Shown here: positions 39,625-48,634 of the stretch, one piece after another | Layout: every line of letters starts with the position of its first letter | Numbering within the stretch: the first letter of the stretch is position 1 | The notes under the pieces: model-generated | Told to the model about the DNA's origin: nothing | Seen by the model: only the letters and a program-made list of their open reading frames with translations | Databases searched by the model: none | Program-made: the position numbers and the translations under genes | NCBI RefSeq assembly: GCF_020181595.1 | Contig: NZ_CP084028.1 | Span: 3,425,601 to 3,489,600 of the forward strand | Length of the DNA: 64,000 nt | Source of the DNA: [Mycobacterium] vasticus | Lineage (GTDB): Bacteria > Actinomycetota > Actinomycetes > Mycobacteriales > Mycobacteriaceae | Direction: 5' to 3'

Positions 39625-40809
39625 TTAGCCGGCCGGTACGCCGAGCGCACGGGCGAAGCCGTCCGGAATCAGGAGGTCGTCCGGCGTCAGATCGTGCACC
39701 GAGGCCCGCCCGAGTCCCATCAGGGCCGAGTCGATGCCGCCGCGCAGGATGTCGAGGACGTTCTCCACACCCGGCTGGCCGGCCGCGGCCAGGCCCCACA
39801 GGTAGGCGCGCCCGATCATCACCGCGCGCGCTCCCAGTGCCACCGCCTTGACGACGTCGCTGCCGCGGCGGACGCCGCCGTCCAGCAGCACCTCGATCTC
39901 GCTGCCCACCGCGTCGGCGATGGCCGGCAGGGCGCGGATCGACGCGGGCGTGCCGTCCAGGTTGTTGCCACCGTGGTTGGACACCGAGATAGCCGAAACA
40001 CCCGCGTCCACAGCACGTTTCGCGTCATCGACACGCATCACGCCCTTGAGCATGAACGGCCCACCCCACAGCTCGCGCAGCCACGCGATGTCCTCCCAGG
40101 TGGGCGGCGGGGTGCCCATCCACTGTCCGTAGGCTTCGAAGAACGGCGGTCCCGGCTCACCGCGCCGGGCCTGGTTGGGCACCCGCAGCGTCGGCGGGCG
40201 CAGCGTCTTGGCCCACTGCAGGAACCACCGGGGCCGGGCGACGGCCTCCGGCATCATCTTGATCATGGTTTTCAGATCCATCTTTTCCGGGATCTTGGGG
40301 CTGCCCCAGTCCCGGCCGTGCGAGAAGCTCCAGTCGGTAGTCGCGATCAGGCCGACCGCGCCGGCCTCCCGGGCGCGTTCGGCCCGCTCGGCGATGGCGT
40401 CGCGTCCCCCCAGCCAGTAGATCTGGAAGAAGGTCTTGGGGTTGGCGGCGATCACCTCTTCCATCGGCTTGCTGGCGAACGAAGAGAGCCCCATCGCGGT
40501 GCCGCGGGCGGCTACGGCTCGTGCCACCGCCACCTCGCCGTCCGGGTCGACGGCCTGCACGCCCGTCGGCGAGATCATCACCGGCATTGAGAGTTCTTGT
40601 CCCATAACCGTTGTGGCCAGCTGCCGGTCCGCCGGCGCGCCCACGACGTGCGGGGCGAAGCCCAACTCGCTGAACGCCGCGACATTGTCGCTGACCGTCA
40701 GCCCCTTTTCGCTGGCGGAGATCAGCGCGGAGTACGACGACTTCGGCAGCCGCTTGCGTGCCCGTTCCTGGGCGATGGCGACCGTTTCGAACCAGATATC
40801 ACGAGACAT
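39625..40809 (-). CDS. mftD: Mycofactocin maturase MftD (FMN-dependent oxidase)
   Basis: A 394-residue member of the lactate oxidase/glycolate oxidase TIM-barrel family. It oxidatively deaminates the released dipeptide-derived intermediate AHDP to give pre-mycofactocin. The FMN and catalytic motifs are ISPTGVQAVDPDGEVAVARA, AISVSNHGGNNLDGTPASI (active-site His) and LLDGGVRRGSDVVKA. It follows mftC after three bases. Confidence 0.95.
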   Translation of the reverse strand: MSRDIWFETVAIAQERARKRLPKSSYSALISASEKGLTVSDNVAAFSELGFAPHVVGAPADRQLATTVMGQELSMPVMISPTGVQAVDPDGEVAVARAVAARGTAMGLSSFASKPMEEVIAANPKTFFQIYWLGGRDAIAERAERAREAGAVGLIATTDWSFSHGRDWGSPKIPEKMDLKTMIKMMPEAVARPRWFLQWAKTLRPPTLRVPNQARRGEPGPPFFEAYGQWMGTPPPTWEDIAWLRELWGGPFMLKGVMRVDDAKRAVDAGVSAISVSNHGGNNLDGTPASIRALPAIADAVGSEIEVLLDGGVRRGSDVVKAVALGARAVMIGRAYLWGLAAAGQPGVENVLDILRGGIDSALMGLGRASVHDLTPDDLLIPDGFARALGVPAG

Positions 40810-40812
40810 GCG

Positions 40813-42018
40813 TCAGATGGGACTTTCATCGCAGAGCCGCTTGGGCGGCTTGGTGGGGACGATCGAGACAGGAGCCGGGAGCACGGTCAGGGATCGCGGT
40901 CCGCTACTGCGCTTTCCGCGCGAGTGATCACTGCTCGGCCGGGGCTTGCTCCGCTCGCCCGCCAGTGCCTCCTCGCCGAATCCGCGGACGCACTCCGGGT
41001 CGGGCCCATCCATCGGCAGGCCGGTGAAGAACTTGGCAGCCATGCAGCCGCCGCGGCAGGTGTCGAACAGCGGGCAGCTGGCGCAGGCGCCACCGGCCTT
41101 CGGATCGCGCAGCTCCTGAAAGAGTTCGGAGTGCTTCCACACGTTGTCGAAGCCGCCGTCGGTCAAGACGTTTCCGGCCAAGAACTCTTCGTGGATGGCG
41201 AACGGACAGGCGTAGACGTCGCCGACCGGGTCGATCAGGCAGACCACCCGCCCCGCCCCGCACATATTCAGCCCGGCCAACGCGCCGGATTCGCCCAGCG
41301 GCGCCAGGTGGAAGAACGAGTCACCGGTCAGCACGCCCTCGCCTTTGGCGACCAGCCAGTTGTACAGCTGCTTCTGCTGTGCGGCGGTGGGATGCAGTTC
41401 GTCCCAGACGTCCACGCCCCGGCCCGACGGCCGCAGCCGGGTGATCCGCAAGGTGGCGCCGTATCGCTTTGCCAGCTCGGCGAAGTCGTCCAGCTGGCTG
41501 ATGTTGTGGCGGGTGGCGACGACGGAGATCTTGGCGTCTTTGAAGCCTGCGGCGGCCAGGTTCTCCAGCGCCCGGATCGCCATGTCGTACGAGCCTTTGC
41601 CGCGGATCGGGTCGTTGACCTCGGCGGTGGCGCCGTCCAGGGAGATTTGGACGTCGACGTAGTCGCTGGCGGCCAGCTTGGTGGCCACCTCCGGGGTGAT
41701 GCGCAGGCCGTTGGTGGAGAACTTCACCCCGACGTGGTGGGCGGTGGCGTAGTCCACCAACTCCCAAAAGTCGTCGCGGACAGTGGGTTCCCCGCCGCCG
41801 ATGTTGACGTAGAACACCTGCATGCGTTCCAGCTCATCGATGATGTCCATGCACTGCCGCGTGGACAGCTCGCGCGGGTCGCGCCGGCCCGAGGCGGACA
41901 GGCAGTGCACGCAGGCCAGGTTGCAGGCGTAGGTGAGCTCCCAGGTCAGACAGATGGGTGCATCGAGGCCGTGCTCAAACTGTTCGATCAGCCGGGGCAC
42001 CGGTGCTACGGAAGTCAT
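40813..42018 (-). CDS. mftC: Mycofactocin radical SAM maturase MftC
   Basis: A 401-residue radical SAM/SPASM protein that decarboxylates the C-terminal Tyr of MftA and then forms the Val-Tyr C-C link. The SAM cluster motif is [10 protein letters not shown] (Cys32, Cys36, Cys39). SPASM cysteines are in [22 protein letters not shown] and [14 protein letters not shown]. The last 50 residues are a Pro/Ser/Arg-rich tail beyond the usual fold. The ATG overlaps the mftB stop (ATGA). Confidence 0.96.
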   Translation of the reverse strand: MTSVAPVPRLIEQFEHGLDAPICLTWELTYACNLACVHCLSASGRRDPRELSTRQCMDIIDELERMQVFYVNIGGGEPTVRDDFWELVDYATAHHVGVKFSTNGLRITPEVATKLAASDYVDVQISLDGATAEVNDPIRGKGSYDMAIRALENLAAAGFKDAKISVVATRHNISQLDDFAELAKRYGATLRITRLRPSGRGVDVWDELHPTAAQQKQLYNWLVAKGEGVLTGDSFFHLAPLGESGALAGLNMCGAGRVVCLIDPVGDVYACPFAIHEEFLAGNVLTDGGFDNVWKHSELFQELRDPKAGGACASCPLFDTCRGGCMAAKFFTGLPMDGPDPECVRGFGEEALAGERSKPRPSSDHSRGKRSSGPRSLTVLPAPVSIVPTKPPKRLCDESPI

Positions 42019-42317
42019 TGACCCTCCCTCGGGATCAGCATGTTCGATTCGACCAGCACGCCGAGGGCATGCAGGTACGGACCCTGGTCGGCATCGTCGA
42101 CTCCGGCTGCGCGGCAGGCGGATCGGACATCGGAGTGGTCGGCCAGTGACCGCACCACCTCGACGATGGTTCGGTTCTTCAAGAACGACAACTTGCGGGT
42201 ACCGAAGTGGTAGAGCAGCGCGCCAAACGACTCGGGGCGGAGCGCCACCTGTGGGTGCAGCTCCCAGCCACGGTCGGGGTCGAACACTTCAGCCGCCGAC
42301 TGCACGGCCGCGGACAC
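42015..42317 (-). CDS. mftB: Mycofactocin peptide chaperone MftB
   Basis: A 100-residue PqqD-like RRE-fold protein that binds the MftA leader and presents it to MftC. The family block [38 protein letters not shown] is clear. I set the start at GTG 42317, two bases after the mftA stop; an upstream in-frame GTG (42335) lies inside mftA and is less likely. It overlaps mftC by four bases. Confidence 0.93.
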   Translation of the reverse strand: MSAAVQSAAEVFDPDRGWELHPQVALRPESFGALLYHFGTRKLSFLKNRTIVEVVRSLADHSDVRSACRAAGVDDADQGPYLHALGVLVESNMLIPREGQ

Positions 42318-42319
42318 GG

Positions 42320-42415
42320 TCAGTAGACCCCGCACATACCGTCGATGGACACCTCTTCGACCAGGCTTTCGGTCACGATCTCGGCATTGGTCTCGCTCTG
42401 CTGGTTCTCGTCCAT
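42320..42415 (-). CDS. mftA: Mycofactocin precursor peptide MftA
   Basis: A 31-residue peptide gene. It starts [10 protein letters not shown] and ends [10 protein letters not shown], the invariant mycofactocin core; the last two residues, Val30 and Tyr31, become the redox cofactor. The acidic leader is what MftB binds. ATG at 42415 has GAGAGAGG as Shine-Dalgarno about eight bases upstream. It heads the operon mftABCDEFG; two bases separate it from mftB. Confidence 0.96.
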   Translation of the reverse strand: MDENQQSETNAEIVTESLVEEVSIDGMCGVY

Positions 42416-42441
42416 GACGGGGCCTCTCTCACGTTCAGGTT

Positions 42442-42498
42442 CGACAATCGAGTGTCGTGGCGGTCACAATCTCGGATAGAATATGGCATCGAGTGCCG
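42442..42498. promoter_or_regulatory. mftR/mftA divergent promoter with repeated ATCGAGTGYCG sites
   Basis: The 102-bp gap between mftA (minus) and mftR (plus) contains ATCGAGTGTCG at 42447-42457 and ATCGAGTGCCG at 42488-42498, 41 bp apart. Each is the right half of an imperfect palindrome (CGACA-N6-TGTCG and GGCA-N5-TGCC). Between them TAGAAT at 42477-42482 is a perfect -10 for mftR. They are the best candidates for MftR operators. Confidence 0.55.
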
Positions 42499-42517
42499 AA
42501 ACGGAAGAGGGCTTCAT

Positions 42518-43114
42518 ATGGGCGGCATGCCGGGATCACAGCCCCGGGCCGGCCGTCGCCGCTCGACCACCCGAACCGACATCTCGGATGCGGCCATCGA
42601 CCTGTTCGCCACCCGCGGGTTCGGCGACGTCAGCGTCGACGACGTCGCTCAGGCGGCGGGCATCGCCCGGCGCACCCTGTTCCGTTACTACGCCTCGAAG
42701 AACGCCATCCCGTGGGGTGATTTCGACGCGCACCTGCAGCAACTCGGCGAGCTGCTCGACGGCATCGATCCCGACGCCCCGATCGGTGACGCGTTACGCG
42801 AGGCACTGTTGTCGTTCAACACCTTCGACGAGAGTGAGACGGCCCGGCACCGCCGCCGGATGCGGGTGATCCTGCAGACAGACGAGCTGCAGGCGTATTC
42901 CATGACGATGTATGCGGGCTGGCGTGGCGTCATCGCGGAGTTCGTGGCGCGCCGCGCCGGCGCGCAACCGGGCGATCTACGCCCGCAGACAGTGGCCTGG
43001 ATGATGCTGGGCGTAGCGCTGAGCGCCTACGAGCGCTGGCTGGAAGACGAATCCCTGGAGCTGCCAACAGCTCTCGGCGAGGCGTTCGACACCATCCGCG
43101 GCGGCCTGGACTGA
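42518..43114 (+). CDS. mftR: Mycofactocin system TetR regulator MftR
   Basis: A 198-residue TetR-family repressor. The HTH is in [26 protein letters not shown], the hallmark MftR helix ending in [11 protein letters not shown]. MftR is reported to repress the mft operon and release it on binding long-chain acyl-CoA. ATG at 42518 has GGAAGAGG seven bases upstream; the longer open frame is antisense to mftB/mftC. It is divergent from mftA. Confidence 0.93.
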   Translation: MGGMPGSQPRAGRRRSTTRTDISDAAIDLFATRGFGDVSVDDVAQAAGIARRTLFRYYASKNAIPWGDFDAHLQQLGELLDGIDPDAPIGDALREALLSFNTFDESETARHRRRMRVILQTDELQAYSMTMYAGWRGVIAEFVARRAGAQPGDLRPQTVAWMMLGVALSAYERWLEDESLELPTALGEAFDTIRGGLD

Positions 43115-43121
43115 CGGGGCC

Positions 43122-44168
43122 TCAGCCGACCAGGCCGCGGTAGGCGGCCACCACCGGTTCGAGTTCGTCGGGGGTGGCGCCGTGCATGATCACCGCGTCG
43201 GCGCCGTAGCCGAATTCGTCCCGAATGCGCTGCGCGCAGCGCTCGGCCGGACCGGTGGCCGCCGGCGCCAACCACTCCTGCGGGATCAGCGTCGCGATGT
43301 GCTCTATCTGGGCGGGGGTGGCTTTGGCGTCGATGCCGCCGGGGATCGATGTCACCACCGAATCCGCCCGGAATCGTTGCAGCACTGCGGGATCCCAGTT
43401 GTTGGTCGCCACCAGCAGATCGCCGTAGCCCTGCAGATAGGTGGCCAGCCGCGCCACGGTCTTCTTCAGCCGCAGTCCCTCGGGCAGGTGATCGCCGACG
43501 GTGGCGAAACACGACCACACCCGCACCGCATCCGGGTCGCGTCCGGCGCGCTCGGCGGCGTCCTTGACGGTCTTCACGCAACGCCTCAGGGTCTCCGGGG
43601 AGAAGTAGGTGTGCAATACGACGTCGTCGAACAGCCGGCCGCCCAGCGCCAGGGTGTGGGGGCCGAAGGCGACCAGCGCCAGCCGGATGTCTTCGTCGAA
43701 GTCGGGGTCCAGCGCCAGCACCGGGTAGTGGCCGATCGGCCCGTCGTGGCCGATGATGACCTCGCCGCGCCACAACCGGCGCATCACCTGCGCCCAGTCG
43801 GCCATCTGCGCCGTCGTCACCGCCGGAATGCCGAATCCGGCGTAGATCGGGCCGATTCCGCGTCCGATGCCCAGGGTGAAGCGTCCACCGGACAGCCGGT
43901 GCAGGGTGGTCGCCCAGGATGCGGTGATCAGCGGATGGCGGGTGTTGTGGTTGGTCGCCGCCGTCGCGATCCGCATCCGGCTGGTGACCGCACACGCCGC
44001 ACCGGCCAGCGACGAGGCTTCCTTGACGTTCCAGCGTTCGGAGATGAACGCGGTGCCGAAGCCGAGTTCCTCACCGCGGCGGGCCTCGTCCATCAGGGTG
44101 GCCGGCCCTTCCCCGCCGGCCCCGGCCAGCAGGTAATAGCCCAGCTCGTCGAGCACGCGTTGGTTCAT
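43122..44168 (-). CDS. LLM-class oxidoreductase, probably F420-dependent
   Basis: A 348-residue TIM-barrel protein of the luciferase-like monooxygenase family. Features are GFGTAFISERWNVKEASSLAGAACAVTSRM, ATNHNTRHPL and GGRFTLGIGRGIGP, as in mycobacterial F420-dependent TIGR03857-type proteins. ATG at 44168 overlaps the hydrolase stop by four bases. It is last in a three-gene operon after the BVMO-like and hydrolase genes. The substrate is unknown; hydride transfer to or from an alcohol or enone is typical. Confidence 0.85.
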   Translation of the reverse strand: MNQRVLDELGYYLLAGAGGEGPATLMDEARRGEELGFGTAFISERWNVKEASSLAGAACAVTSRMRIATAATNHNTRHPLITASWATTLHRLSGGRFTLGIGRGIGPIYAGFGIPAVTTAQMADWAQVMRRLWRGEVIIGHDGPIGHYPVLALDPDFDEDIRLALVAFGPHTLALGGRLFDDVVLHTYFSPETLRRCVKTVKDAAERAGRDPDAVRVWSCFATVGDHLPEGLRLKKTVARLATYLQGYGDLLVATNNWDPAVLQRFRADSVVTSIPGGIDAKATPAQIEHIATLIPQEWLAPAATGPAERCAQRIRDEFGYGADAVIMHGATPDELEPVVAAYRGLVG

Positions 44169-45268
44169 CGCCTGACCACCTCTCGAAGGAATCGTTCCGT
44201 CTCGGCCTGCACCCGCCGGGAGAAGATGTGTCCGGCATGGCCACCGCCGTGCCAGTAGAGCCGACCGCCCCACCGATCATGCAGTGCCACCGCAGGCTCC
44301 GGGTATGCCATACGGTCGTGCCGCGCCGCCACGATCAGCCGACACCGGGCCGGCGGCGCCGGCTCGGTCTCCAGCAGGTCCACCACCGACATCAACGCTG
44401 CGGCGACTTCGGAGCGCAACGCCTCGGCGACAGCGAGCCCCGCTGGACCCCACCGCCACAGATGGTGCGCGATCATCGAGTTGAGCCCGGCGATCGGGGT
44501 GTAGACCGCGACGGCATCGATGCTCTCCAGGTGTGACACCAGCGCTGCGACCGGACTGCCCAACGACACCCCGGCCACCGTCACGGCGGTGGCCTGCGGC
44601 TCCACCCACCGCACCACCGCACGGACTTCAGAGATCGCCCGCATCATCCCGGCGATATTGGCCAGCGGATCATGTCCGGGGTAGGGCGGCCAGGCGCGGC
44701 GGCGCACGCCGTGGCCCGGCTGTACCGGCAGCGCGAGGTTGAAACCCAGCCGGTGAAACCGCCGCACGCGTGCCACCAGCAGGTCCGACCAGTTGCCCTG
44801 ACCGGCGCCGTGCACCCAGACCAGCCAGGGCCGCGGACCACCTGCGTGGCGGCAGACCTCTACGACGGCCGTCACCGGGGCACCGAACTCCGCCAACGTC
44901 ATCGGCAGCCGGGGATCGTGCCGGAAGCTCAGCTGCTCGACGGTCAGGCCCGCCAGTCGCCGCCGCCGAATTCCGGTCACCTGCAACGGTTCCGGCGCGG
45001 CGTGCGCCGCGTCGATACCCAATCCGGACAGCTCTTCGGCGGCAGCCGTGCACTCGGACAGCGGCCGGGCCAGCACCGGAGCCGGCGCCAGCAGCGTCAT
45101 ACCGGTCAACGTCAGCTCGTCGAACAGCACCTCGCCCAGCTGGCGCATCCCGCGCGGGGTGGCGGGCGCCCAATCCGAGGAGCCCCGCAGCGCGTCGACC
45201 GACCGGGGCAGCACCCGACCCAGTCCCCGGACGATCTGCGGTACGCGTTGCGCCGGTCCCATCGTCAT
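44165..45268 (-). CDS. Alpha/beta hydrolase
   Basis: A 367-residue hydrolase. The oxyanion region is VWVHGAGQGNWSD, the nucleophile elbow is G-V-S-L-G (VTVAGVSLGSPVAAL), the acid is likely in VAARHDRMAYPEPA and the His in HGGGHAGHIF. The N-terminal 120 residues form a cap or extra domain. ATG at 45268 shares one base with the BVMO stop (TGATG). It probably hydrolyses the ester or lactone made by the BVMO upstream. No signal peptide. Confidence 0.82.
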   Translation of the reverse strand: MTMGPAQRVPQIVRGLGRVLPRSVDALRGSSDWAPATPRGMRQLGEVLFDELTLTGMTLLAPAPVLARPLSECTAAAEELSGLGIDAAHAAPEPLQVTGIRRRRLAGLTVEQLSFRHDPRLPMTLAEFGAPVTAVVEVCRHAGGPRPWLVWVHGAGQGNWSDLLVARVRRFHRLGFNLALPVQPGHGVRRRAWPPYPGHDPLANIAGMMRAISEVRAVVRWVEPQATAVTVAGVSLGSPVAALVSHLESIDAVAVYTPIAGLNSMIAHHLWRWGPAGLAVAEALRSEVAAALMSVVDLLETEPAPPARCRLIVAARHDRMAYPEPAVALHDRWGGRLYWHGGGHAGHIFSRRVQAETERFLREVVRR

Positions 45269-46896
45269 CACCCCAGCTCGAAACCGCTGTAGCCGGCGGC
45301 GGCGATCTCGTCGCAGCGGCGCCGGTACTCTGGGATGCCGCCGGTATAGCCCATGTACATTCGCTTCTTGCCGGGGACGTTTCCGCCGTTGTACCAGGAA
45401 CTGCAGGTCGGATGGACCAGCACCGTCGGCGCGACCAACGCCGTGGTGTGTTCGATCCATTCGGCCTGCGCTGTCGGCAGCGCCTCGATTGTGCTGTGCC
45501 CGTTGGCCCGCAGGTAGGCGATGCAGTCGCCGATCCATTCCACGTGCTGCTCCAAGGCGGCGACGAAATTGGTGGCCGCGCTTGGACTGCCCGGCCCTTG
45601 AACGGTGAACAGATTCGGGAATCCGGCGACTTGCAGCCCGAGATAGGACACCGGTCCCTCCCGCGCCCAGACGTCGCGAAGCAATGCTCCGTCGCGGCCG
45701 CGGACATCGATGCGGCTGAGCGCGCCGGTCATGGCGTCGAAGCCGGTGGCGTAGACGATCACGTCGAGGTCGTAATCGCCTGCCGCGGTGCGGATGCCGG
45801 TCGGTGTTACCGCGTTGATCGGCTCGGCGCGCAGATCGACCAGGGTCACGTTGTCGCGGTTGAATGTTTCGTAGTAGCCCTGATCGATGATCGGGCGCTT
45901 GCAGGCGAACGGGTGGGTGGGCACCAGCGCGGCCGCCGTCCGCGGGTCACGCACAATGCGGGCGACCGCTTCGCCGTACAGTTGCGCCGCCATCCGGTTG
46001 GCGTCGATGTCGAAGAAGAGGTCGCCCCAGTTCAGGGCGCCCATCACCCCGTGCTCGCGCACCGCGCGCAGTTGCTCTTCTCGCGAGGCCGACTTCAACG
46101 GCGGCCTGGCCAGCATGTCGAGCAGCACCGAGAAGGCCGACAGCCGCGCGGCGCCGACCGGATGCTCGCGCTGAGCGGCGCGGATATTGCCGTAATCGGC
46201 TTTCAGGGCGTCCAATTCGCCGGGTGCGAAGGGGCGAACCTGCCAGGGCAGCGTGTACGCCGCTGAGCGCTGGAAGACGTGCAGGTGCGCGGCTTCTCGG
46301 GCGACGACCGGGATCAGCTGGACACCGGTGGACCCGGTGCCGACCACACCCACCCGCCTGCCGGTCAGGTCGACGCCCGATTTGGGCCAGCGGCTGGTGT
46401 ACAGCGACGTGCCCTCGAAGCCGCCCATTCCGGCGATATCGGGTTCTAGTGGCACCGAAAGGATTCCGGAGGCGGCAACCACGAACGGTGCGATGAACCG
46501 CTCGCCGGTCCGGGTAGTCACCGTCCACGCCGCAGCGGCGTCGTCGTAGGTCATGGCGGCGACCTCGGTGTTGAACGCGATGTCGCGGCGCAGGTCGAGC
46601 CGGTCGGCGACGAAGTTCAGGTACGCCTCGATCTCCGGTTGGGCCGGCATCGTTTCCGTCCAGACCCACTCCTGCTGGATCTCGTCGGAGAAACTGTAGG
46701 AGTACTCGATGCTCTCGATGTCGCAGCGCGCACCCGGGTACCGGTTGACCAGCCAGGTTCCCCCGACCGCATCGGCCATCTCCAGCACTCGGGTACGCAC
46801 TCCGAGTTCGCGCAGCCGGTGCAGCGCGTACAGCCCGGAGAAACCGGCCCCGATCACCAACGCGTCGTAGCGCCTGGGTGCACCGCTCTGAGCCAT
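45268..46896 (-). CDS. Baeyer-Villiger-type flavin monooxygenase
   Basis: A 542-residue class B flavoprotein. The FAD motif is VIGAGFSGLYALHRL (Gly16, Gly18, Gly21), followed by GGTWLVNRYPGARCDIES. The NADPH motif is VGVVGTGSTGVQLIP. The BVMO fingerprint F-x-G-x-x-x-H-x-x-x-W-P appears as FEGTSLYTSRWP, with Tyr166 where His is expected. It would insert oxygen beside a ketone to give an ester or lactone, followed by the hydrolase of the same operon. The start is divergent from the Rieske oxygenase, with a TTACNGTAA-type site in the 83-bp gap. Confidence 0.87.
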   Translation of the reverse strand: MAQSGAPRRYDALVIGAGFSGLYALHRLRELGVRTRVLEMADAVGGTWLVNRYPGARCDIESIEYSYSFSDEIQQEWVWTETMPAQPEIEAYLNFVADRLDLRRDIAFNTEVAAMTYDDAAAAWTVTTRTGERFIAPFVVAASGILSVPLEPDIAGMGGFEGTSLYTSRWPKSGVDLTGRRVGVVGTGSTGVQLIPVVAREAAHLHVFQRSAAYTLPWQVRPFAPGELDALKADYGNIRAAQREHPVGAARLSAFSVLLDMLARPPLKSASREEQLRAVREHGVMGALNWGDLFFDIDANRMAAQLYGEAVARIVRDPRTAAALVPTHPFACKRPIIDQGYYETFNRDNVTLVDLRAEPINAVTPTGIRTAAGDYDLDVIVYATGFDAMTGALSRIDVRGRDGALLRDVWAREGPVSYLGLQVAGFPNLFTVQGPGSPSAATNFVAALEQHVEWIGDCIAYLRANGHSTIEALPTAQAEWIEHTTALVAPTVLVHPTCSSWYNGGNVPGKKRMYMGYTGGIPEYRRRCDEIAAAGYSGFELG

Positions 46897-46926
46897 GCCG
46901 TGGTGACCTCCCGTTCACGGGTTCCA

Positions 46927-46959
46927 CTACCGATAGGGTTACGGTACGGTATTCAGTGG
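46927..46959. promoter_or_regulatory. TTACNGTAA-type candidate operator, site 1
   Basis: TTACGGTAC at 46939-46947 lies in the BVMO/Rieske divergent gap. Weaker copies flank it at 12-bp steps: CTACCGATA (46927-46935) and ATTCAGTGG (46951-46959). This is the poorest of the five sites. Confidence 0.45.
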
Positions 46960-46979
46960 GCCCCCGCGAGAGGATGACG

Positions 46980-47990
46980 ATGAAAGTTCCGTTCACCTGG
47001 AAGGTCACCGGCTGGTTCATGATCGGCTGGTCGCCCGAGTTCGAGACGGGCAAGACCCGCGCCCTGCATTACTTCGGCGACGACATGGTCGCCTATCGGG
47101 GCGAATCCGGTGAGCTGCATGTGATGGAGGCCCACTGCAAGCACCTCGGCGCTCACCTGGGTCACGGCGGCAAGGTGGTCGAGGACCGCGTCGAGTGCCC
47201 GTTCCACGGCTGGCAGTGGGGGCCCGACGGCTGCAACAAGTTCATTCCGTATCAGCCGGACCGGCCGAACAAGGCGCTGCGGCTTCGGGTGTACCCGGTA
47301 CACGAGCAGCACGGCTGCGTGTTCATCTGGCATCACCCCGACGGCGCCGAGCCGCAGTGGGACATGCCGGACATCTTCGGCAAGTTCCCGCAGTTCACCA
47401 CCGGGCCGCAGGACTATTACCGGGCCTACCCGGAGTTCTCCCGGCGCCTGGAGGGTGAGCCGGTGCATCCGCAGATCGTTGCCGAGAACGCCGCGGACAG
47501 TTCGCATTTCCAGTATGTGCACCACGCCACGGTGACGCCGCGGGTACTGGACTGGCAGATGGCCGACCGCGAGTGGCACTTCGTGGCCGGTTTTCCGGAC
47601 GCAGGCAGCGACGACCCCGATCAGATGGCCCTGCGGTTCCACTCGCATCTGTTCGGCCTCGGCGGGGCGATCAGCATCTTCGAGGGCGTGCAGCAGCATC
47701 GGTTGATCTTCACCTGCACACCGGTCGACGAAGGACGCTCGGACCTGTTCTATTCGATCTGGTGGCCGCGGATTCCCGGCGACGACTCACAAGCCCCACC
47801 GGATGACATCCGGGAACGGGTGGAGAAACAGTTCCTGACCACGGTGGAGGACGACCTGGGCATCTGGCGTTACCAGCGCTACATCGAGCATCCGGCGCTG
47901 GCCAAGACAGATGCGAAACCGTTTATGACGCTGCGGAAATGGGCGACGCAGTTCTACGACACACCGGCGGAAGAGACAGTCGGCACGTGA
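46980..47990 (+). CDS. Rieske non-heme iron oxygenase, KshA-like
   Basis: A 336-residue terminal oxygenase. The Rieske ligands are CKH (Cys53, His55) and CPFH (Cys73, His76). The mononuclear iron site is near NAADSSHFQYVHH (Asp173, His176, His181), arranged as in 3-ketosteroid 9-alpha-hydroxylase KshA. It needs a reductase, which is not in the window. ATG at 46980 was chosen because GAGAGG is six bases upstream; another ATG at 46974 would leave no spacing. GTGA couples it to the next gene. The substrate is probably a polycyclic or hydrophobic ring compound, but sterol specificity is not shown. Confidence 0.88.
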   Translation: MKVPFTWKVTGWFMIGWSPEFETGKTRALHYFGDDMVAYRGESGELHVMEAHCKHLGAHLGHGGKVVEDRVECPFHGWQWGPDGCNKFIPYQPDRPNKALRLRVYPVHEQHGCVFIWHHPDGAEPQWDMPDIFGKFPQFTTGPQDYYRAYPEFSRRLEGEPVHPQIVAENAADSSHFQYVHHATVTPRVLDWQMADREWHFVAGFPDAGSDDPDQMALRFHSHLFGLGGAISIFEGVQQHRLIFTCTPVDEGRSDLFYSIWWPRIPGDDSQAPPDDIRERVEKQFLTTVEDDLGIWRYQRYIEHPALAKTDAKPFMTLRKWATQFYDTPAEETVGT

Positions 47991-48634
47991 CGCCGGCGGA
48001 TCTGGTCGCACCCGAACACACCGCGATCATCACCCAGGAACTCCAGGGCGCGGTCGTCGGTCCCGACGCCGGCCTGCCGGTGCTCGCCGAGGCGGCCCGC
48101 CACGAGGCGTTGCCGAACATCAGCCGGCTGCTGCCGGTGGCCCGAGCCGCCGGGGTGCAGGTGGTGCACTGCCTGGTGCACCGGCGCCCGGACGGCCTGG
48201 GCTCCAACCACAATGCGCGGCTCTTCGCCGCCGGGCGTCGCGCCGTGGACATCACCCCGGGCAGCCGCGGCGCCGCCCTGCTGCCCGAGTTCGGCCCCGA
48301 TCCGGCCGATCTGGTGCTGAGCCGCTGTCATGGGGTGGGACCGATGGGCGGCACCGATCTGAACGCGGTGCTGCGCAACCTCGGGGTGTCCACCGTTGTG
48401 GCCGTGGGGGTCTCACTGAACGTGGCCATCCCGAACCTGGTGATGGACGCGGTCAACGCCGGCTTTCGGGTGGTGCTGCCGCGTGACGCGGTGGCCGGTG
48501 TGCCGGCCGAGTACGGGGCTGCGATGATCGAGAACACCCTGTCCCTGTTGGCGACGATCACCACCACCGAGGAGCTGATTCAGACGTGGCGAGCCCGGCC
48601 CAGTTCACCGTCCCCGAGGTCTTCGACGCGGTAG
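47987..48634 (+). CDS. Isochorismatase-fold protein lacking the catalytic triad
   Basis: A 215-residue cysteine-hydrolase-fold protein. In the usual triad Asp, Lys and Cys, the positions align to Glu18 (ITQELQ for IDMQ), Arg113 (VLSRCHG) and Ala147 (GVSLNVAIPN for the T-x-x-C-V motif). Ordinary hydrolase chemistry is therefore unlikely. The conserved V-M-D-A-V-N-A-G-F and LPRDAVAG tail shows the fold is intact. I recall a mycobacterial subfamily with the same gap. GTG at 47987 overlaps the Rieske stop by four bases, and the CoA ligase starts inside its end, so it is in one operon with both. Confidence 0.8.
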   Translation: MTPADLVAPEHTAIITQELQGAVVGPDAGLPVLAEAARHEALPNISRLLPVARAAGVQVVHCLVHRRPDGLGSNHNARLFAAGRRAVDITPGSRGAALLPEFGPDPADLVLSRCHGVGPMGGTDLNAVLRNLGVSTVVAVGVSLNVAIPNLVMDAVNAGFRVVLPRDAVAGVPAEYGAAMIENTLSLLATITTTEELIQTWRARPSSPSPRSSTR

